64,000 nt of DNA from Shewanella loihica PV-4 (GCF_000016065.1 NC_009092.1:3658001-3722000); one strand, 5' to 3'. Positions 52,930 through 63,276 are shown, counted from the stretch's first letter. The notes: generated from the letters alone by a model not told the origin. Program-made: numbers and translations.

Positions 52930-55299
52930 TTAACCGCCCATCAACTTCTGCCACCAGGAGAGGGGCTCGCCGCAGTTCTTGGCCGGGCGATAGCTCTCAG
53001 CCAGGGCTGGCACCGCCACCACATTGCCGCAGTTGCCCTGTTTGGCGACACCCGTCTTGGCATCGAAATAGCCAGACACCACGCCATTGACCGGCGTGCG
53101 TCTCAGGCTGATAGGCGCGCGCTGCTTGAGGAAGGCCTGGTAGACGGCCATGGCGCCGCTGCTGCCATAGAGGCTGGTCTTGCCGTTATCGTCCAGCCCC
53201 ACCCAGACGGCGGCCACGTTACGCTCGTCGAACCCGGCAAACCAGGAGTCGCGGGAATCGTTACTGGTGCCCGTCTTACCCGCCAGGGTTACCCCAGGGA
53301 AGGCCTGGCCCAGCTTAGTTGCCGTGCCCGACTGCACCACCTGAGTCATGGCGTGTTGCACCAGAAAATCGCTGGCAACAGAGATCGCCTGATCCGCGCC
53401 GCGTTGACTGGCCGATAGAGGCTGATTGTCGGCATCCAGCACATGGGTCACCGCATTTAGCTGACGGTAGCGGCCATTATCTGCCAGAGTCTGGTACACC
53501 TGCGCCACCATCAGCGGCGAGCCATTGACGGCCCCCAGCAACATGGACGGATACTCTGGGATGGTCTCGTCCCAGCCCGACTTGGCCAGGGTGGTCGCCA
53601 CCGCGTCTGTACCTATCGCCATGCCGAGGTTCACCGTCGGCACGTTCATCGACTTCTTGAAGGCGGTCATCAGCGGCACCTCGCCGGAGAACTGCTTGTT
53701 GACGTTCTGTGGCGACCAGGTCTTGCCCTGGGAGTTGGTAAGGGTGATCGGCTCATCCTTCAGCGGCGTCGCCAAGGTGTACTTGTCACCGTGGGTCAGC
53801 GCCGTAGCATAGACAAAGGGCTTGATAAGCGAACCGATAGGACGACGGATCTCCACCGCGCGGTTAAAGCCCTGATAGCTTGGCACCTTGTCGCCCACCA
53901 TGGCGGCGATACCCGCCGAGTACTTGTCGGTCACCACCATGCCCACCTGCAACGCCTTGTCACGCTGCTCCAGGTTTTTCATGGTCGAGCGCACCGCCTG
54001 CTCCGCCGCCTCCTGGGCCAGGGGATCTAAGGTGGTGTAGACCTTGATGCCCGACTGCTGGAGCAGGCTATCACCGAATCGACGCGACAGCTCACCGCGC
54101 ACCACGGCGAAGAAGGCTGGCAGTTTCTGATGCACAGGCTTGCTCGCCTTACGCACCCCAAGGGGGGATTCGACCGCCGCCTTGTATTGTGCCACCGGCA
54201 GCTGGCCCGACTCCATCAAGAGGCGCAGCACCAGATCCCGTCGCTCCTGAGCCCGCTCGGGGAAACGCCAAGGGTTGTAGTAGGAAGGCCCCTTTATCGC
54301 CGCCACCAGGAAGGCCTGCTGCGGCAGAGTCAGCTCGGCGATCGGTCGGCCGAAATAGAACTGAGACGCCAGCCCCATGCCGTGCACGGCGCGGGACTTG
54401 TCCTGGCCCATGTAGACCTCGTTGAGGTAGGCCTCGAGGATCTCATCCTTGTCGTAGCGAAAATCAATAATGATCGCCATCAGGGCTTCCCTGAGCTTAC
54501 GTATGATAGAGCGCTCGCTGGAGAGGAAGAAGTTTTTCGCCAGCTGCTGAGTCAGGGTCGAGCCGCCTTGTACCGTGCGTCCGGCGCTGATGTTGACCAT
54601 GGCGGCGCGTATGATGGCAAAGGGATTGACGCCATGATGTTCATAGAAGCTCCTGTCTTCCACCAGGATCAGCGCATCGACGATCGCCTTGGGTATCTTG
54701 TCTGTGGCCACGAACAGCCTGTCTTCACCATCGCCGGTGATCATGCGATCCAGCAGCACGGGCTCGAGGTGGAACACCGCCAGCTCGCGATGGTCACTGC
54801 TGCGGGCCACCGAGGCAACCCCTTGGCTGTCGAAGCTGATCATCATCCGCTGGGCTTCCTGAGATCCCTGAGGATGGAGGAAGGGGCGGCGCCAGAGATC
54901 CACCTTGGTCTTGGAGGCGGAAAACTCGCCCACCTGACGGGGATTGGCCACCTTGCGATAACCCAGCAGCTTAAGCTCGGCGATCAGCTGATCGTGGCTC
55001 ACGGCCGCGCCGGGATAGAGGGCCATGGAGCGGCTAAATACCTGCGCCGGCAGATGCCACTTCTGCCCCTCAAACTTGCGGGCGATGATCTGATCCAGGT
55101 AGATGCTATAGATGGTCATGGCGGCAAACAGGATAAGACCGAGCTTCCAGCTCAAAGACCAGATCCTACGGCCCCAACCCGGCCTCGCTGTCGCGGTACT
55201 CTTGCTCGCCGACTTACGCTTAGACGATTGGCTATTGCCCGCCTTACTATTAGTCGACTTGCGCGGTCTGCGTGGTGTTGGCGTCTCTTTATTCGTCAT
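52930..55299 (-). CDS. mrcB: Bifunctional penicillin-binding protein 1B
   Basis: A 789-aa class A PBP, peptidoglycan glycosyltransferase plus transpeptidase. The start ATG 55299 (MTNKETPTPRR) is preferred to a TTG five codons upstream. A basic cytosolic tail (1-45), a membrane helix (about 50-70), a UB2H-like region (about 75-165), the glycosyltransferase domain with EDRSFYEHHGVNPFAI and GGSTLTQQLAKN, and the transpeptidase domain with SLIK (active-site Ser), SMN and KTGT follow. It makes and cross-links septal and side-wall peptidoglycan with activator LpoB. It lies 28 bases after hrpB and probably shares its transcript. Confidence 0.95.
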   Translation of the reverse strand: MTNKETPTPRRPRKSTNSKAGNSQSSKRKSASKSTATARPGWGRRIWSLSWKLGLILFAAMTIYSIYLDQIIARKFEGQKWHLPAQVFSRSMALYPGAAVSHDQLIAELKLLGYRKVANPRQVGEFSASKTKVDLWRRPFLHPQGSQEAQRMMISFDSQGVASVARSSDHRELAVFHLEPVLLDRMITGDGEDRLFVATDKIPKAIVDALILVEDRSFYEHHGVNPFAIIRAAMVNISAGRTVQGGSTLTQQLAKNFFLSSERSIIRKLREALMAIIIDFRYDKDEILEAYLNEVYMGQDKSRAVHGMGLASQFYFGRPIAELTLPQQAFLVAAIKGPSYYNPWRFPERAQERRDLVLRLLMESGQLPVAQYKAAVESPLGVRKASKPVHQKLPAFFAVVRGELSRRFGDSLLQQSGIKVYTTLDPLAQEAAEQAVRSTMKNLEQRDKALQVGMVVTDKYSAGIAAMVGDKVPSYQGFNRAVEIRRPIGSLIKPFVYATALTHGDKYTLATPLKDEPITLTNSQGKTWSPQNVNKQFSGEVPLMTAFKKSMNVPTVNLGMAIGTDAVATTLAKSGWDETIPEYPSMLLGAVNGSPLMVAQVYQTLADNGRYRQLNAVTHVLDADNQPLSASQRGADQAISVASDFLVQHAMTQVVQSGTATKLGQAFPGVTLAGKTGTSNDSRDSWFAGFDERNVAAVWVGLDDNGKTSLYGSSGAMAVYQAFLKQRAPISLRRTPVNGVVSGYFDAKTGVAKQGNCGNVVAVPALAESYRPAKNCGEPLSWWQKLMGG

Positions 55300-55316
55300 C
55301 GTGTTTCCAGTCAAAC

Positions 55317-55342
55317 AGCTAAGGGGCTAGAGCCCCTTAGCT
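55317..55342. promoter_or_regulatory. Perfect 11-bp hairpin at hrpB-mrcB junction
   Basis: AGCTAAGGGGC-TAGA-GCCCCTTAGCT overlaps the last codons and stop (55327-55329) of hrpB and ends 18 bases before the mrcB ATG. There is no T run in the direction of transcription, so it is more likely an mRNA processing, attenuation or translational element than a full terminator. Confidence 0.6.
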
Positions 55343-57858
55343 GACATCTTTTTCTTGGTTAATTTGGTCGGCAAGGTGTTGGCGGGATCGTCCGGCCACA
55401 GATGCTTAGGGTAGCGTCCCTTCATCTCTTTCTTCACCTCGACATAGGGGCCGGCCCAGAAGTTGGCCAGATCGGCAGTCAGCGCCAGCGGTCGCATCGC
55501 CGGCGACAGCAGCTCCATGGTCACCACAAGTTGCCCCTGGGCCAGCCTGGGGCTCTCGGCCATGCCCAGCGCCTCCTGCAAACGCACACTCAGCAGCGCC
55601 CGCCCCGACATCTCATATCGTATCGCCGCCCGAGTGCCCGTCTTCATGGGCCAATGGCTCGGCAGCGCCTCGTTTAATATCTGTTGTTGTCCCCACTCCA
55701 TCTGGTTGTGGAGCAAGGTATAGAAATCCAGTCCCTTGAGCTGGTTCAGGCGGCGCACCCCGTCAAGATAGGGGCCAAGCCACTCAGGCAGCGTCGCGAG
55801 CAAGGCCTGATCACTCAGATCCGGCCAATCGCCTGCAAGAGCGAGCTTACTCGCCAGGGCAACGCGCAGGCGAAGCTGTTCCACCTTATCATCAAATCCC
55901 AGCAGGGAGAGCCCCTTGGTGCGGATAAGCTGATAGATGGCCTGCTTGATCGTCTCTTCATCAAGGGTCGCCAGCGGGCGCTCACCCAATATGATAGCGC
56001 CGATGCGCCGCTGAGTTAACCCGTAAAAACGCGCCTTCTCCTCATCCCATCCGGTCTCAACAACTGACTTCACCTGACTGGCCAGCGGTCCGTCAAACAG
56101 CGCGGCATCCAGCTTGGCCGCCAGCAGAATACGGCCGCTGCTCTGGCCTTCACTCTCCTGAAAATCGGCGACCACCAGCCAAGGTTCGCCCTGCAGGGCA
56201 TCGTCATCATTGAGGGCAACACCTGCGCCGCAGGCAAGCTGATACCCCTTGGCGCCCCGGGCCTTGGCGATGCGATCGGGAAAGGCTAGCGCCAGCAGGG
56301 TTGCGATATCCTGGTCGCGACTCTCGCCGATGGCCTTGGCTATCTGATTGCCTCGAGCAGCATTCATCCTGGCCAGATATTGCTGCGCCAGCTTGGCAAC
56401 TTCGCCGCCTCTGGCATCATTCAGATAACGGCTGATATCGGCGCCGCGTCTCGCCAGAGCGCGCGATTCCAGTAGCGCCGCCAGCACGGCGGCAAGGGGC
56501 AGGTAATAGGGAGCATCAATGCCGTCCAGCTCTTTGGCGGCCAGCAGCATGTGGGCCAGACGCGGATGACAGCCAAGCCGATAGGCGGCGCGGCCATGGG
56601 CCGTTATGCGTCTGTCGCTGTCCACCAGCGCCAAGGCTTGCAGCAGATCCGAGGCTACCGTCTCGTTAGCCTCGGAGGGGGGCGAGATCAACGGCAGCGC
56701 ATCGAGGGTATTCACGCCCCAAAAAGCGGCATCCAGAACTGCGTTGGTTAAGTCCCCATGGAGGATCTCAGGTTCATCGGCCTTGAGCAGGCGCTCATGC
56801 TCCTGCTGCGGCCAGAGGCGGATACAGTGTCCCTCACTCAGACGACCGGCGCGGCCGCTACGCTGAGCCGCCGACGACTGGCTGATCCGTTTGAGCGACA
56901 AGCGACTCACCGCCGTCTTAGGATTGAAGCTGGCCTGACGCTTGTAGCCGGCATCCACCACCAGGCGGATATCTTGGATGGTCAGACTCGACTCGGCCAC
57001 ATTGGTAGAGAGCACCAGCTTACGCATCCCAGGCGGTGGCGGCGCGATGGCGCTGTCTTGCTGGCTCGGCGGCAGGGCGCCATAGAGAGGAGTAATTAAA
57101 AACTGTTTAGGGTCGAGCCGCTCGCTTAATAGCATCTGCAGTCTTGCAATCTCTCGCTGGCCTGGCAAGAAGGCCAGCAATGAGCCCTCTTGATGCTCGG
57201 CCACCGCCTCGACGATCACCTTGGCCATGTGCAGCAACCAATCCTGATGGGCAGGGCTTGGACGATAGCTCAGGCTCACGGGAAAACTGCGCCCCTCACT
57301 CACCAGGCTGGCCGCATCTGGCATCAGGGCCTGTAACGGCAGGCCGTCCAGGGTCGCCGACATGGCAAGGATCTTAAGATCCTCACGAAACGAGGCCTGC
57401 ACCTCCAGCGCCAATGCCAGACCCAGATCTGTGGTGAGGTGGCGCTCATGGATCTCATCGAAGATGATCAGGCCATAGCCGCTAAGCTCAGGGTCCTGCT
57501 GGATCATCCGAGTTAATACGCCTTCGGTCACCACCTCGAGGCGGGTTTTGGCGCTCACGCTCGACTCGCCGCGCACCCGAAAACCTACCGACTGACCCAC
57601 GGGTTCACCCCGCCTGGCCGCAATAAAGTGCGCCACGCTGCGCGCCGCAATGCGTCTGGGCTCCAGCATCAAGATCTTCCCCTCAATCTCAGGCCAGTCG
57701 AGCATGGCCAGGGGCAGCGCGGTCGACTTACCTGCGCCGGTCGGCGCCTGCAAGATCAGCTGGGCATTATCCGCCAGCGTCCGCTGGATCTCGGGCAAGA
57801 GTGTCTGGATAGGGACTTGGTTAAATTCTTGAGTAGCTACTTGGTTCAAAGGGCGCAT
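55327..57858 (-). CDS. hrpB: ATP-dependent helicase HrpB
   Basis: An 843-aa DEAH-box helicase. Walker A is APTGAGKSTALPLAML (about 39-54), the DEAH-box reads DEIHERH, SAT motif AMSATLDGLPL, and helicase motif VI QRSGRAGRLSEGHCIRLW. The C-terminal HrpB-specific domain ends with PKHLWPDDPANTLPTKLTKKK. In several gammaproteobacteria hrpB precedes mrcB, as here; its RNA substrate and cellular role are still not settled. Length is normal. Confidence 0.95.
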   Translation of the reverse strand: MRPLNQVATQEFNQVPIQTLLPEIQRTLADNAQLILQAPTGAGKSTALPLAMLDWPEIEGKILMLEPRRIAARSVAHFIAARRGEPVGQSVGFRVRGESSVSAKTRLEVVTEGVLTRMIQQDPELSGYGLIIFDEIHERHLTTDLGLALALEVQASFREDLKILAMSATLDGLPLQALMPDAASLVSEGRSFPVSLSYRPSPAHQDWLLHMAKVIVEAVAEHQEGSLLAFLPGQREIARLQMLLSERLDPKQFLITPLYGALPPSQQDSAIAPPPPGMRKLVLSTNVAESSLTIQDIRLVVDAGYKRQASFNPKTAVSRLSLKRISQSSAAQRSGRAGRLSEGHCIRLWPQQEHERLLKADEPEILHGDLTNAVLDAAFWGVNTLDALPLISPPSEANETVASDLLQALALVDSDRRITAHGRAAYRLGCHPRLAHMLLAAKELDGIDAPYYLPLAAVLAALLESRALARRGADISRYLNDARGGEVAKLAQQYLARMNAARGNQIAKAIGESRDQDIATLLALAFPDRIAKARGAKGYQLACGAGVALNDDDALQGEPWLVVADFQESEGQSSGRILLAAKLDAALFDGPLASQVKSVVETGWDEEKARFYGLTQRRIGAIILGERPLATLDEETIKQAIYQLIRTKGLSLLGFDDKVEQLRLRVALASKLALAGDWPDLSDQALLATLPEWLGPYLDGVRRLNQLKGLDFYTLLHNQMEWGQQQILNEALPSHWPMKTGTRAAIRYEMSGRALLSVRLQEALGMAESPRLAQGQLVVTMELLSPAMRPLALTADLANFWAGPYVEVKKEMKGRYPKHLWPDDPANTLPTKLTKKKMSAKGL

Positions 57859-57951
57859 TCAATCGGCAAAAACTGGCGACAGTTTACTAAAGATGGCGGC
57901 AAAGCTAAACAGACGAGTCCCCGCTGGGGGCTCGTCCCAGGTTAATATCTC

Positions 57952-60147
57952 TTAACCTTCCAGCACCCGATACCAGTGCAGGCCTTCACCCGAGGTCAGT
58001 GAAGTGAGCGACTCGGGACGCGCGATGCCGTAGCCCTGGCCAAACTCGACGCCCAGTTTCTGCAGATGTTTTGCCACCTCGACCGACTCGACAAACTCGG
58101 CCACTATCTCGAACGCCATGTCGCGGCCCAGCTGGCAGATGGCGGCGACGATCGCCTGATCGGCGCGATCCTCGCACAGGTGTTGGATAAACTGACCATC
58201 GATCTTCACATAATCCACGTCCAGCAGCTTAAGGTAGGCAAAGCTTGAGAAGCCAGAGCCGAAATCATCCAGCGCCAGCTTACAGCCCAGAGGCTTCACA
58301 GTGTTGATCAGCCCGGTGGCATGATCCAGCTGACTCACCGCCGCCGTCTCGGTGATCTCGAAGCAGAGCTTACTCACCAGTTCGGGCTCGCCCAGCAGGC
58401 GCATCTCCAGCCAGTTGATAAACTCGCTGTCGCTGATGGAGAGCGCCGACAGGTTCACCGACACCATGGAGAGAGATTGCCATAGCGCTAGGTTTTCACT
58501 GCCCCAGCGCAGCAGCTTGTCGATCACCCAGCGATCCAGCTTGGCCGCTAGGTTAAAGCGCTCGGCGGCGGGCAGGAAGATCCCCGGCGGAATCAGCTCG
58601 CCCTCGGTGGAGCGCATGCGCAGCAAGATCTCCAGATGCAAGCCGTCGTCACTAGCGTACAACGGCTCTATGGGCTGATAGAAGAGCTCGAACCTGTCGT
58701 TGGCCAGGGCGCCGACGATATCCACCGAGGCGCTCATCTCGGTATTGAGCTTCTCCACCACAGGATCCTGGGTGCTATAGAAGTACCAGGCGTTACCGCC
58801 CTTCTCCTTGGCGAGACGACAGGCGGCGCTGGCGCGGCGCAAGAGATCAGAGACAGAGTCGACCTCGCTCTCGCAGCGGGCCAGCCCCATGGAGACGCTC
58901 ACGCTATGGCTACGCCCCTCCCAGCTAAATTCGTGGTTGGCCATCGCCTGACAGATACGCTCGGCCACCTGCTCGGCGATCTGCACATCGATATTGGGCA
59001 TTAGTATGCCAAACTCGTCACCACTGAGGCGGGCGATCACATCCTCCTTGCGCACCAGCTGACTCAGGCGGGCGGCGAGCTGACACAAGAGTTGATCGCC
59101 GGCCCTGTGGCCGCTGACATTATTAACCACCTGGAATCTGTCCAGGTTGATGAACCCCACAAAGGTAGAGCGCTCGCACTGGCAGGGGTTGGCCAGGTCA
59201 TACAGGGCCTCGAAATAGGCGCGATTGGGCAGCCCGGTGAGCGGGTCGAAATTGAGCGAAACACTGTGCGCCTCACTCTCCTGAACCGGCTCGCCCACAG
59301 GCTCCACCAGCATGAGGATGGGGCCGTCTTCACCGGACAGGCAGAGGAAGGTCACCTTGGCCTGGGCATCATCGGGGGCGTATTTCAGCGGTACCTCACA
59401 ACTGGACTGCTCCAGCACCTGGTCTCGCACCAGCGCCATGGTGTCCAGCAGGTGTTTCTGCTCTCGCTTGGGTACCAAGGTCTCCACCTTCTGTAGCGTC
59501 TCCACATGCAGACTCTCGGCGGCGCTCTGGTTGTAACGTATCACCCTGTCATCCACGCCGATATGCACGCAGGGGATGGGCAGGCGATAGAGATGCTCGA
59601 TACAGACCAGCTCGTTACTCTTGGCATTTAAGCGCTGGCGCGCCGCCTCCTGCGCCAGGCCCAGCAGGCTGCCGGCCAGCAGCAGGTTAAGACGAATCGC
59701 CTCTAGCCAAACACCGTCACAGTCGTAGCGATAGGCGCCGAAGATATAGTGCCTCTCTCCGCCCACGGGCAACAGCAGGACGCTGCGGATCTTGGCCTGA
59801 TTCAGACGCAGGCGGCTGTCCTCGTCGTCGATAACGGAAGCGACATCTTCGACGATGGCAGGTTCACGCAGTGAGGTATAGGAGTGTAGATGACGGTTGT
59901 TAGCCACCCGGCTGAGCAGCATCTCGGCGTCGCGCTTGCTGAAGATAGAGGCATCGGACTGGTACATGGCTTCGATCTGCACCGGCAGACGGCCCTTGCC
60001 AATACGTAACAGAAACAGGCCATCACACTGATTGCTGGCGGCAAGTTGCTGCAGGATAAGTTGCAGCTCCTCTTCCAGATCGTGTTCGCATAAAAAAGCG
60101 AGCGTCTGCTCGAGCGATTGGGATCCCTGTTGCGTATCGGATGACAT
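57952..60147 (-). CDS. GGDEF-EAL domain protein with GAF- and PAS-like sensory region
   Basis: A 731-aa cytosolic signalling protein. An N-terminal GAF-like domain (about 10-175), a PAS-like segment (about 190-285), a GGDEF domain (about 297-455) and an EAL domain (about 475-725). The diguanylate cyclase motif reads SGDEF (GGDEF variant), and the phosphodiesterase motif reads EIL in place of EAL (HLEILLRM). Other metal ligands of EAL are kept: the Glu in CFEITET, DDFGSG with both Asp, and KIDGQFI. It probably degrades c-di-GMP, with the GGDEF part active or GTP-sensing. No signal peptide or membrane helix, so the input is cytosolic. It stands alone. Confidence 0.9.
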   Translation of the reverse strand: MSSDTQQGSQSLEQTLAFLCEHDLEEELQLILQQLAASNQCDGLFLLRIGKGRLPVQIEAMYQSDASIFSKRDAEMLLSRVANNRHLHSYTSLREPAIVEDVASVIDDEDSRLRLNQAKIRSVLLLPVGGERHYIFGAYRYDCDGVWLEAIRLNLLLAGSLLGLAQEAARQRLNAKSNELVCIEHLYRLPIPCVHIGVDDRVIRYNQSAAESLHVETLQKVETLVPKREQKHLLDTMALVRDQVLEQSSCEVPLKYAPDDAQAKVTFLCLSGEDGPILMLVEPVGEPVQESEAHSVSLNFDPLTGLPNRAYFEALYDLANPCQCERSTFVGFINLDRFQVVNNVSGHRAGDQLLCQLAARLSQLVRKEDVIARLSGDEFGILMPNIDVQIAEQVAERICQAMANHEFSWEGRSHSVSVSMGLARCESEVDSVSDLLRRASAACRLAKEKGGNAWYFYSTQDPVVEKLNTEMSASVDIVGALANDRFELFYQPIEPLYASDDGLHLEILLRMRSTEGELIPPGIFLPAAERFNLAAKLDRWVIDKLLRWGSENLALWQSLSMVSVNLSALSISDSEFINWLEMRLLGEPELVSKLCFEITETAAVSQLDHATGLINTVKPLGCKLALDDFGSGFSSFAYLKLLDVDYVKIDGQFIQHLCEDRADQAIVAAICQLGRDMAFEIVAEFVESVEVAKHLQKLGVEFGQGYGIARPESLTSLTSGEGLHWYRVLEG

Positions 60148-60383
60148 ATACTATCTAGTCCTTAGATTGGCTAATCTGATACAAACACTGATTATAGTCA
60201 GAAATCATAGGATTACCCTATGGATTAAGTTGTAAAAGCTAGCTGAGAGTGACTATAGGTTATATTTCACTTTTTCGACGACATTAGCGAAATAAGTCGC
60301 TTTAAAATCAAGCCTGTAGAAAGCTTAACTCGTTGCATTTTTGTAACACACTTTAACCTTTTTCGGCAACCAGGGGATAGCCA

Positions 60384-60914
60384 ATGAAACGACTCTTTCT
60401 CGCCATCGCCCCCGATGCGGCGCAGCTGGAGCAACTGACCCAGTTACAGGCGAGCTTAGACGGTGAGGGACGCCTTGTCCCCAGAGACAATCTGCACATG
60501 ACGCTGGCCTTTCTCGGCCAGTGCAGCGAGGCCCAGCAGGAGGCGCTGAGCGAGTCCCTCGCCCGGCTCGCCCATCAACGCCGTCTGCCGACATTTGAGG
60601 TGACGCTCAACACTCTGGAGCATTGGGTTAAACCCAAGATCCTCTGCCTCAAGGGCGCGGCGCGGGATCCCGGGCTTATCAGCCTGTTCAATCAATGCCA
60701 ACGTCTGGCCCAGCAGCTCGGGTTACACACCAGCGAGCACAGCTTCACGCCCCACATCACCCTGATGCGTAAGGCCAAGATGCTGCCCGAACTCAAGGCG
60801 CCCAGCCTCTCCCTCAGCGGCCATGCCCTGCATCTGTATCACTCTCAGAGTAGCGAGCAGGGGGTGCTGTATAAGGTATTGGCTTCCTGGCCGCTCACGG
60901 CCCCAAAAGCATAA
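60384..60914 (+). CDS. thpR: RNA 2',3'-cyclic phosphodiesterase (2H family)
   Basis: A 176-aa 2H phosphoesterase with both HxTx motifs: HMTLAFLG (about 37-44) and HITLMRK (about 127-133). The start MKRLFLAIAPDAAQLEQL is typical of ThpR (formerly LigT). It opens 2',3'-cyclic phosphates on RNA ends and can ligate tRNA halves in vitro. It is convergent with pepB across a shared terminator. Confidence 0.93.
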   Translation: MKRLFLAIAPDAAQLEQLTQLQASLDGEGRLVPRDNLHMTLAFLGQCSEAQQEALSESLARLAHQRRLPTFEVTLNTLEHWVKPKILCLKGAARDPGLISLFNQCQRLAQQLGLHTSEHSFTPHITLMRKAKMLPELKAPSLSLSGHALHLYHSQSSEQGVLYKVLASWPLTAPKA

Positions 60915-60940
60915 AAAAACGCGCCAATTGGCGCGTTTTT
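60914..60940. terminator. Palindromic bidirectional terminator, thpR / pepB
   Basis: CGCGCC-AATT-GGCGCG flanked by AAAAA and TTTTT is a perfect palindrome centred at 60927/60928, between two convergent genes. Confidence 0.93.
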
Positions 60941-60955
60941 CTCATTCACTACAGC

Positions 60956-62233
60956 TTAGTCCTGCAGCAGCTCGGCGATGGTCAACACGCCATGTGCAGT
61001 TGCCCCGGCGGCCCACAGGCCGTTAGCCGTATCGGCGAAGGCCGAGGCGAGATCCATATGCAACCACTGGGTGTCGTCAGACACGAAACGCCAGAGGAAA
61101 CCGGCGGCATTTGAGGCGCCGCCCGCGCCGCCGCCTTTAACAGGACGGCTGTTGGCGGTATCGGCATAGGCAGATGGGCACATCTCTTTGTGCCAAGGCT
61201 CAAGTGGCAGCGGCCATACCTGCTCAGCTACGGAGGATGCCTTCTCCTGAGTGCGGCTGATCAGCTCACGGCTCGGCGAGAAGATGGCGTTGTAGGAGGT
61301 GCCTACCGCCATCACGGCGGCACCGGTCAGGGTCGCGGCATCGATCACCAGAGGCGCACCGGTTTCACAGGCGGCCTGCAGACCATCGGCCAGCACCAAA
61401 CGTCCCTCGGCATCGGTATTAACCACCTCGACCGAGACACCATTCTTATAGGTGAGGATATCCCCCAGCTTGTAGGCGCGGCCGCTGATCAGGTTCTCGG
61501 CGCAGCAGAGGAACAGCTTGATACGCTTGTTCAGGCCAGACTTGATCGCCAGACCCAGAGCCGCGGTCACGGTCGCCGCGCCGCCCATGTCGCACTTCAT
61601 CCCCAGCATGCCTTCGGAAGCCTTGATGCTGTAACCACCCGAATCGAAGGTGATCCCTTTACCAACCAAGGCCGCCGACACAGGAGCGTCTTCGCCCAGC
61701 GGGTTATAGTCCAGCTCCAGCAACGCAGGTGGACGCTCGCTGCCACGACCGACAGAGTGAATGCCGATCCACTTCTCTTCCAGCAGGGCTTCCCCTTCTA
61801 TGATGCGGTAGCTCACCTTGTCGCCGCCTACTTTCGTCAACCACTGGGCCGCCTGGTTAGCCAGGGTCACTGGGGCGAGGTTTTCAGGAGTCTCGTTGAT
61901 CAACTGTCTGGCGAAGGCCGCGCTGTCGCGTCTGTCGTCCAGCACCTTCTTGACGGCATCGTCGCCGGTCCAGGCGATCTTGCCGATCTGCTTGGCGGTA
62001 GCGAACCCCTGGGCGAAGGCCCACTGAGTGTGAAGATCCCAAAGCGCGCCCTCGAGCGCCACTTCGTTGATCCCCTGACCACGTAGCTTACGCCCCGCCT
62101 GCTGTACCTGGCGTAGCTGATCCCCCGCCTGCAGATGGATATTGGCCTGGCCCGCCGTAAAGGTCACATCTGCGCTGCCCCAATGGGCCGCAGGGGCGTC
62201 CTCGGTCAGATAAATCTTCATCACGTCGCTCAT
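60956..62233 (-). CDS. pepB: Aminopeptidase PepB (M17 family)
   Basis: A 425-aa leucyl-aminopeptidase family enzyme, of the length of Escherichia coli PepB. The M17 signature NTDAEGRLVLADGL, the catalytic Lys region GKGITFDSGGYSIKAS and metal ligands in MKCDMGGAA are intact. It removes N-terminal residues from peptides in the cytosol. The N-terminal half is shorter than in PepA, supporting PepB. No operon partners. Confidence 0.92.
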   Translation of the reverse strand: MSDVMKIYLTEDAPAAHWGSADVTFTAGQANIHLQAGDQLRQVQQAGRKLRGQGINEVALEGALWDLHTQWAFAQGFATAKQIGKIAWTGDDAVKKVLDDRRDSAAFARQLINETPENLAPVTLANQAAQWLTKVGGDKVSYRIIEGEALLEEKWIGIHSVGRGSERPPALLELDYNPLGEDAPVSAALVGKGITFDSGGYSIKASEGMLGMKCDMGGAATVTAALGLAIKSGLNKRIKLFLCCAENLISGRAYKLGDILTYKNGVSVEVVNTDAEGRLVLADGLQAACETGAPLVIDAATLTGAAVMAVGTSYNAIFSPSRELISRTQEKASSVAEQVWPLPLEPWHKEMCPSAYADTANSRPVKGGGAGGASNAAGFLWRFVSDDTQWLHMDLASAFADTANGLWAAGATAHGVLTIAELLQD

Positions 62234-62571
62234 AATTGTTCCTTGTCAGTACAGAGAGTGGCGAGGCCTTAGGGCCCGCCTAATAATGCAGCCAAGTATA
62301 ACGCCAATCCCCCTGCTTTATCTAACCCCCTCACGCTTATCCCTAAGGAAGGGGCATGGCAGGAGAAGGTTACAGGAACGACTTCAGGTCGCCGCGACAG
62401 CCCACCACCTAATAGGGTAGAATCTTTTCGCTCTAGATGGGCTCTCAAGCAGGTGACTCAAGATAGCCGCTCAGGGTGTGATCGCAGGCTCTGCCGCTAA
62501 AACCTAAGGCCCAATAACCTTGAGACGCAAAACCCTCGCATCAATATAAGTAGAACAACAAGGTCGACAAG
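62234..62571. other. Divergent spacer pepB / sfsA
   Basis: About 338 bases holding both promoters. I see no convincing operator, repeat or small gene. Confidence 0.5.
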
Positions 62572-63276
62572 ATGATTTTTATCCCCCCATTCGAACAGGG
62601 AAAGTTACTCAGACGCTACAAGCGCTTCCTCGCCGACGTACTGCTAGATGACGGCACTGAGATCACCATCCACTGCCCTAACACGGGCTCGATGCGCAAC
62701 TGCCTGTTTCCCGGCGAGCGGGTCTGGTTCTCTACCTCAGATAATCCCAAGCGCAAGTATGCCCACACCTGGGAACAGGCGGCCTCAGATGAGGGCCACA
62801 TCATAGGGATCAACACTGGAAGGGCCAACGCCCTGGCGGCCGAGGCGATTGAGGCTGGGGTGATAAGCGAGCTGACCGGCTACGACCGCCTGCGCCGGGA
62901 GGTCAAATATGGCAGCGAGAACAGCCGTATCGATCTGCTGCTCGAGAGCGAGGATAAACCTGCCTGCTATATAGAAGTCAAAAGTTGTACCTTATTAGAG
63001 CAGGGCCAGGGATACTTCCCCGATGCGGTGACTACACGAGGCCAGAAACACCTGCGCGAACTGATGGAGATGGTCAAGCAGGGACACAGGGCCGTGCTTT
63101 TATTTGTGGTGCAACATACTGGGATAACCACTGTGGCAGCGGCCCGCCATATCGACCCAGAGTACGCCGAACTGCTGACTCAGGCACACCAGGCCGGGGT
63201 GGAAATTCTCGCCTACAGCTGCGAACTCTCCCCAAGCGCCGCCAAGCTGATTAAATCCTGCCCTGTCAAGTTGTAA
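62572..63276 (+). CDS. sfsA: DNA/RNA nuclease SfsA
   Basis: A 234-aa protein matching SfsA throughout: [22 protein letters not shown] at the start, [20 protein letters not shown], then the nuclease-fold core [17 protein letters not shown] and [16 protein letters not shown] (PD-(D/E)xK-like Asp, Glu, Lys). First described as a sugar-fermentation stimulation protein, it binds and cleaves nucleic acid. It precedes dksA, as in other gammaproteobacteria. Confidence 0.95.
   Translation: MIFIPPFEQGKLLRRYKRFLADVLLDDGTEITIHCPNTGSMRNCLFPGERVWFSTSDNPKRKYAHTWEQAASDEGHIIGINTGRANALAAEAIEAGVISELTGYDRLRREVKYGSENSRIDLLLESEDKPACYIEVKSCTLLEQGQGYFPDAVTTRGQKHLRELMEMVKQGHRAVLLFVVQHTGITTVAAARHIDPEYAELLTQAHQAGVEILAYSCELSPSAAKLIKSCPVKL

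Noticed and set aside
54130..55344. Long forward open frame (404 codons) opposite mrcB
   Set aside because: It is antisense to a PBP1B with all catalytic motifs; the translation is His/Arg/Leu-rich without domains, a normal result of GC-rich codon bias.
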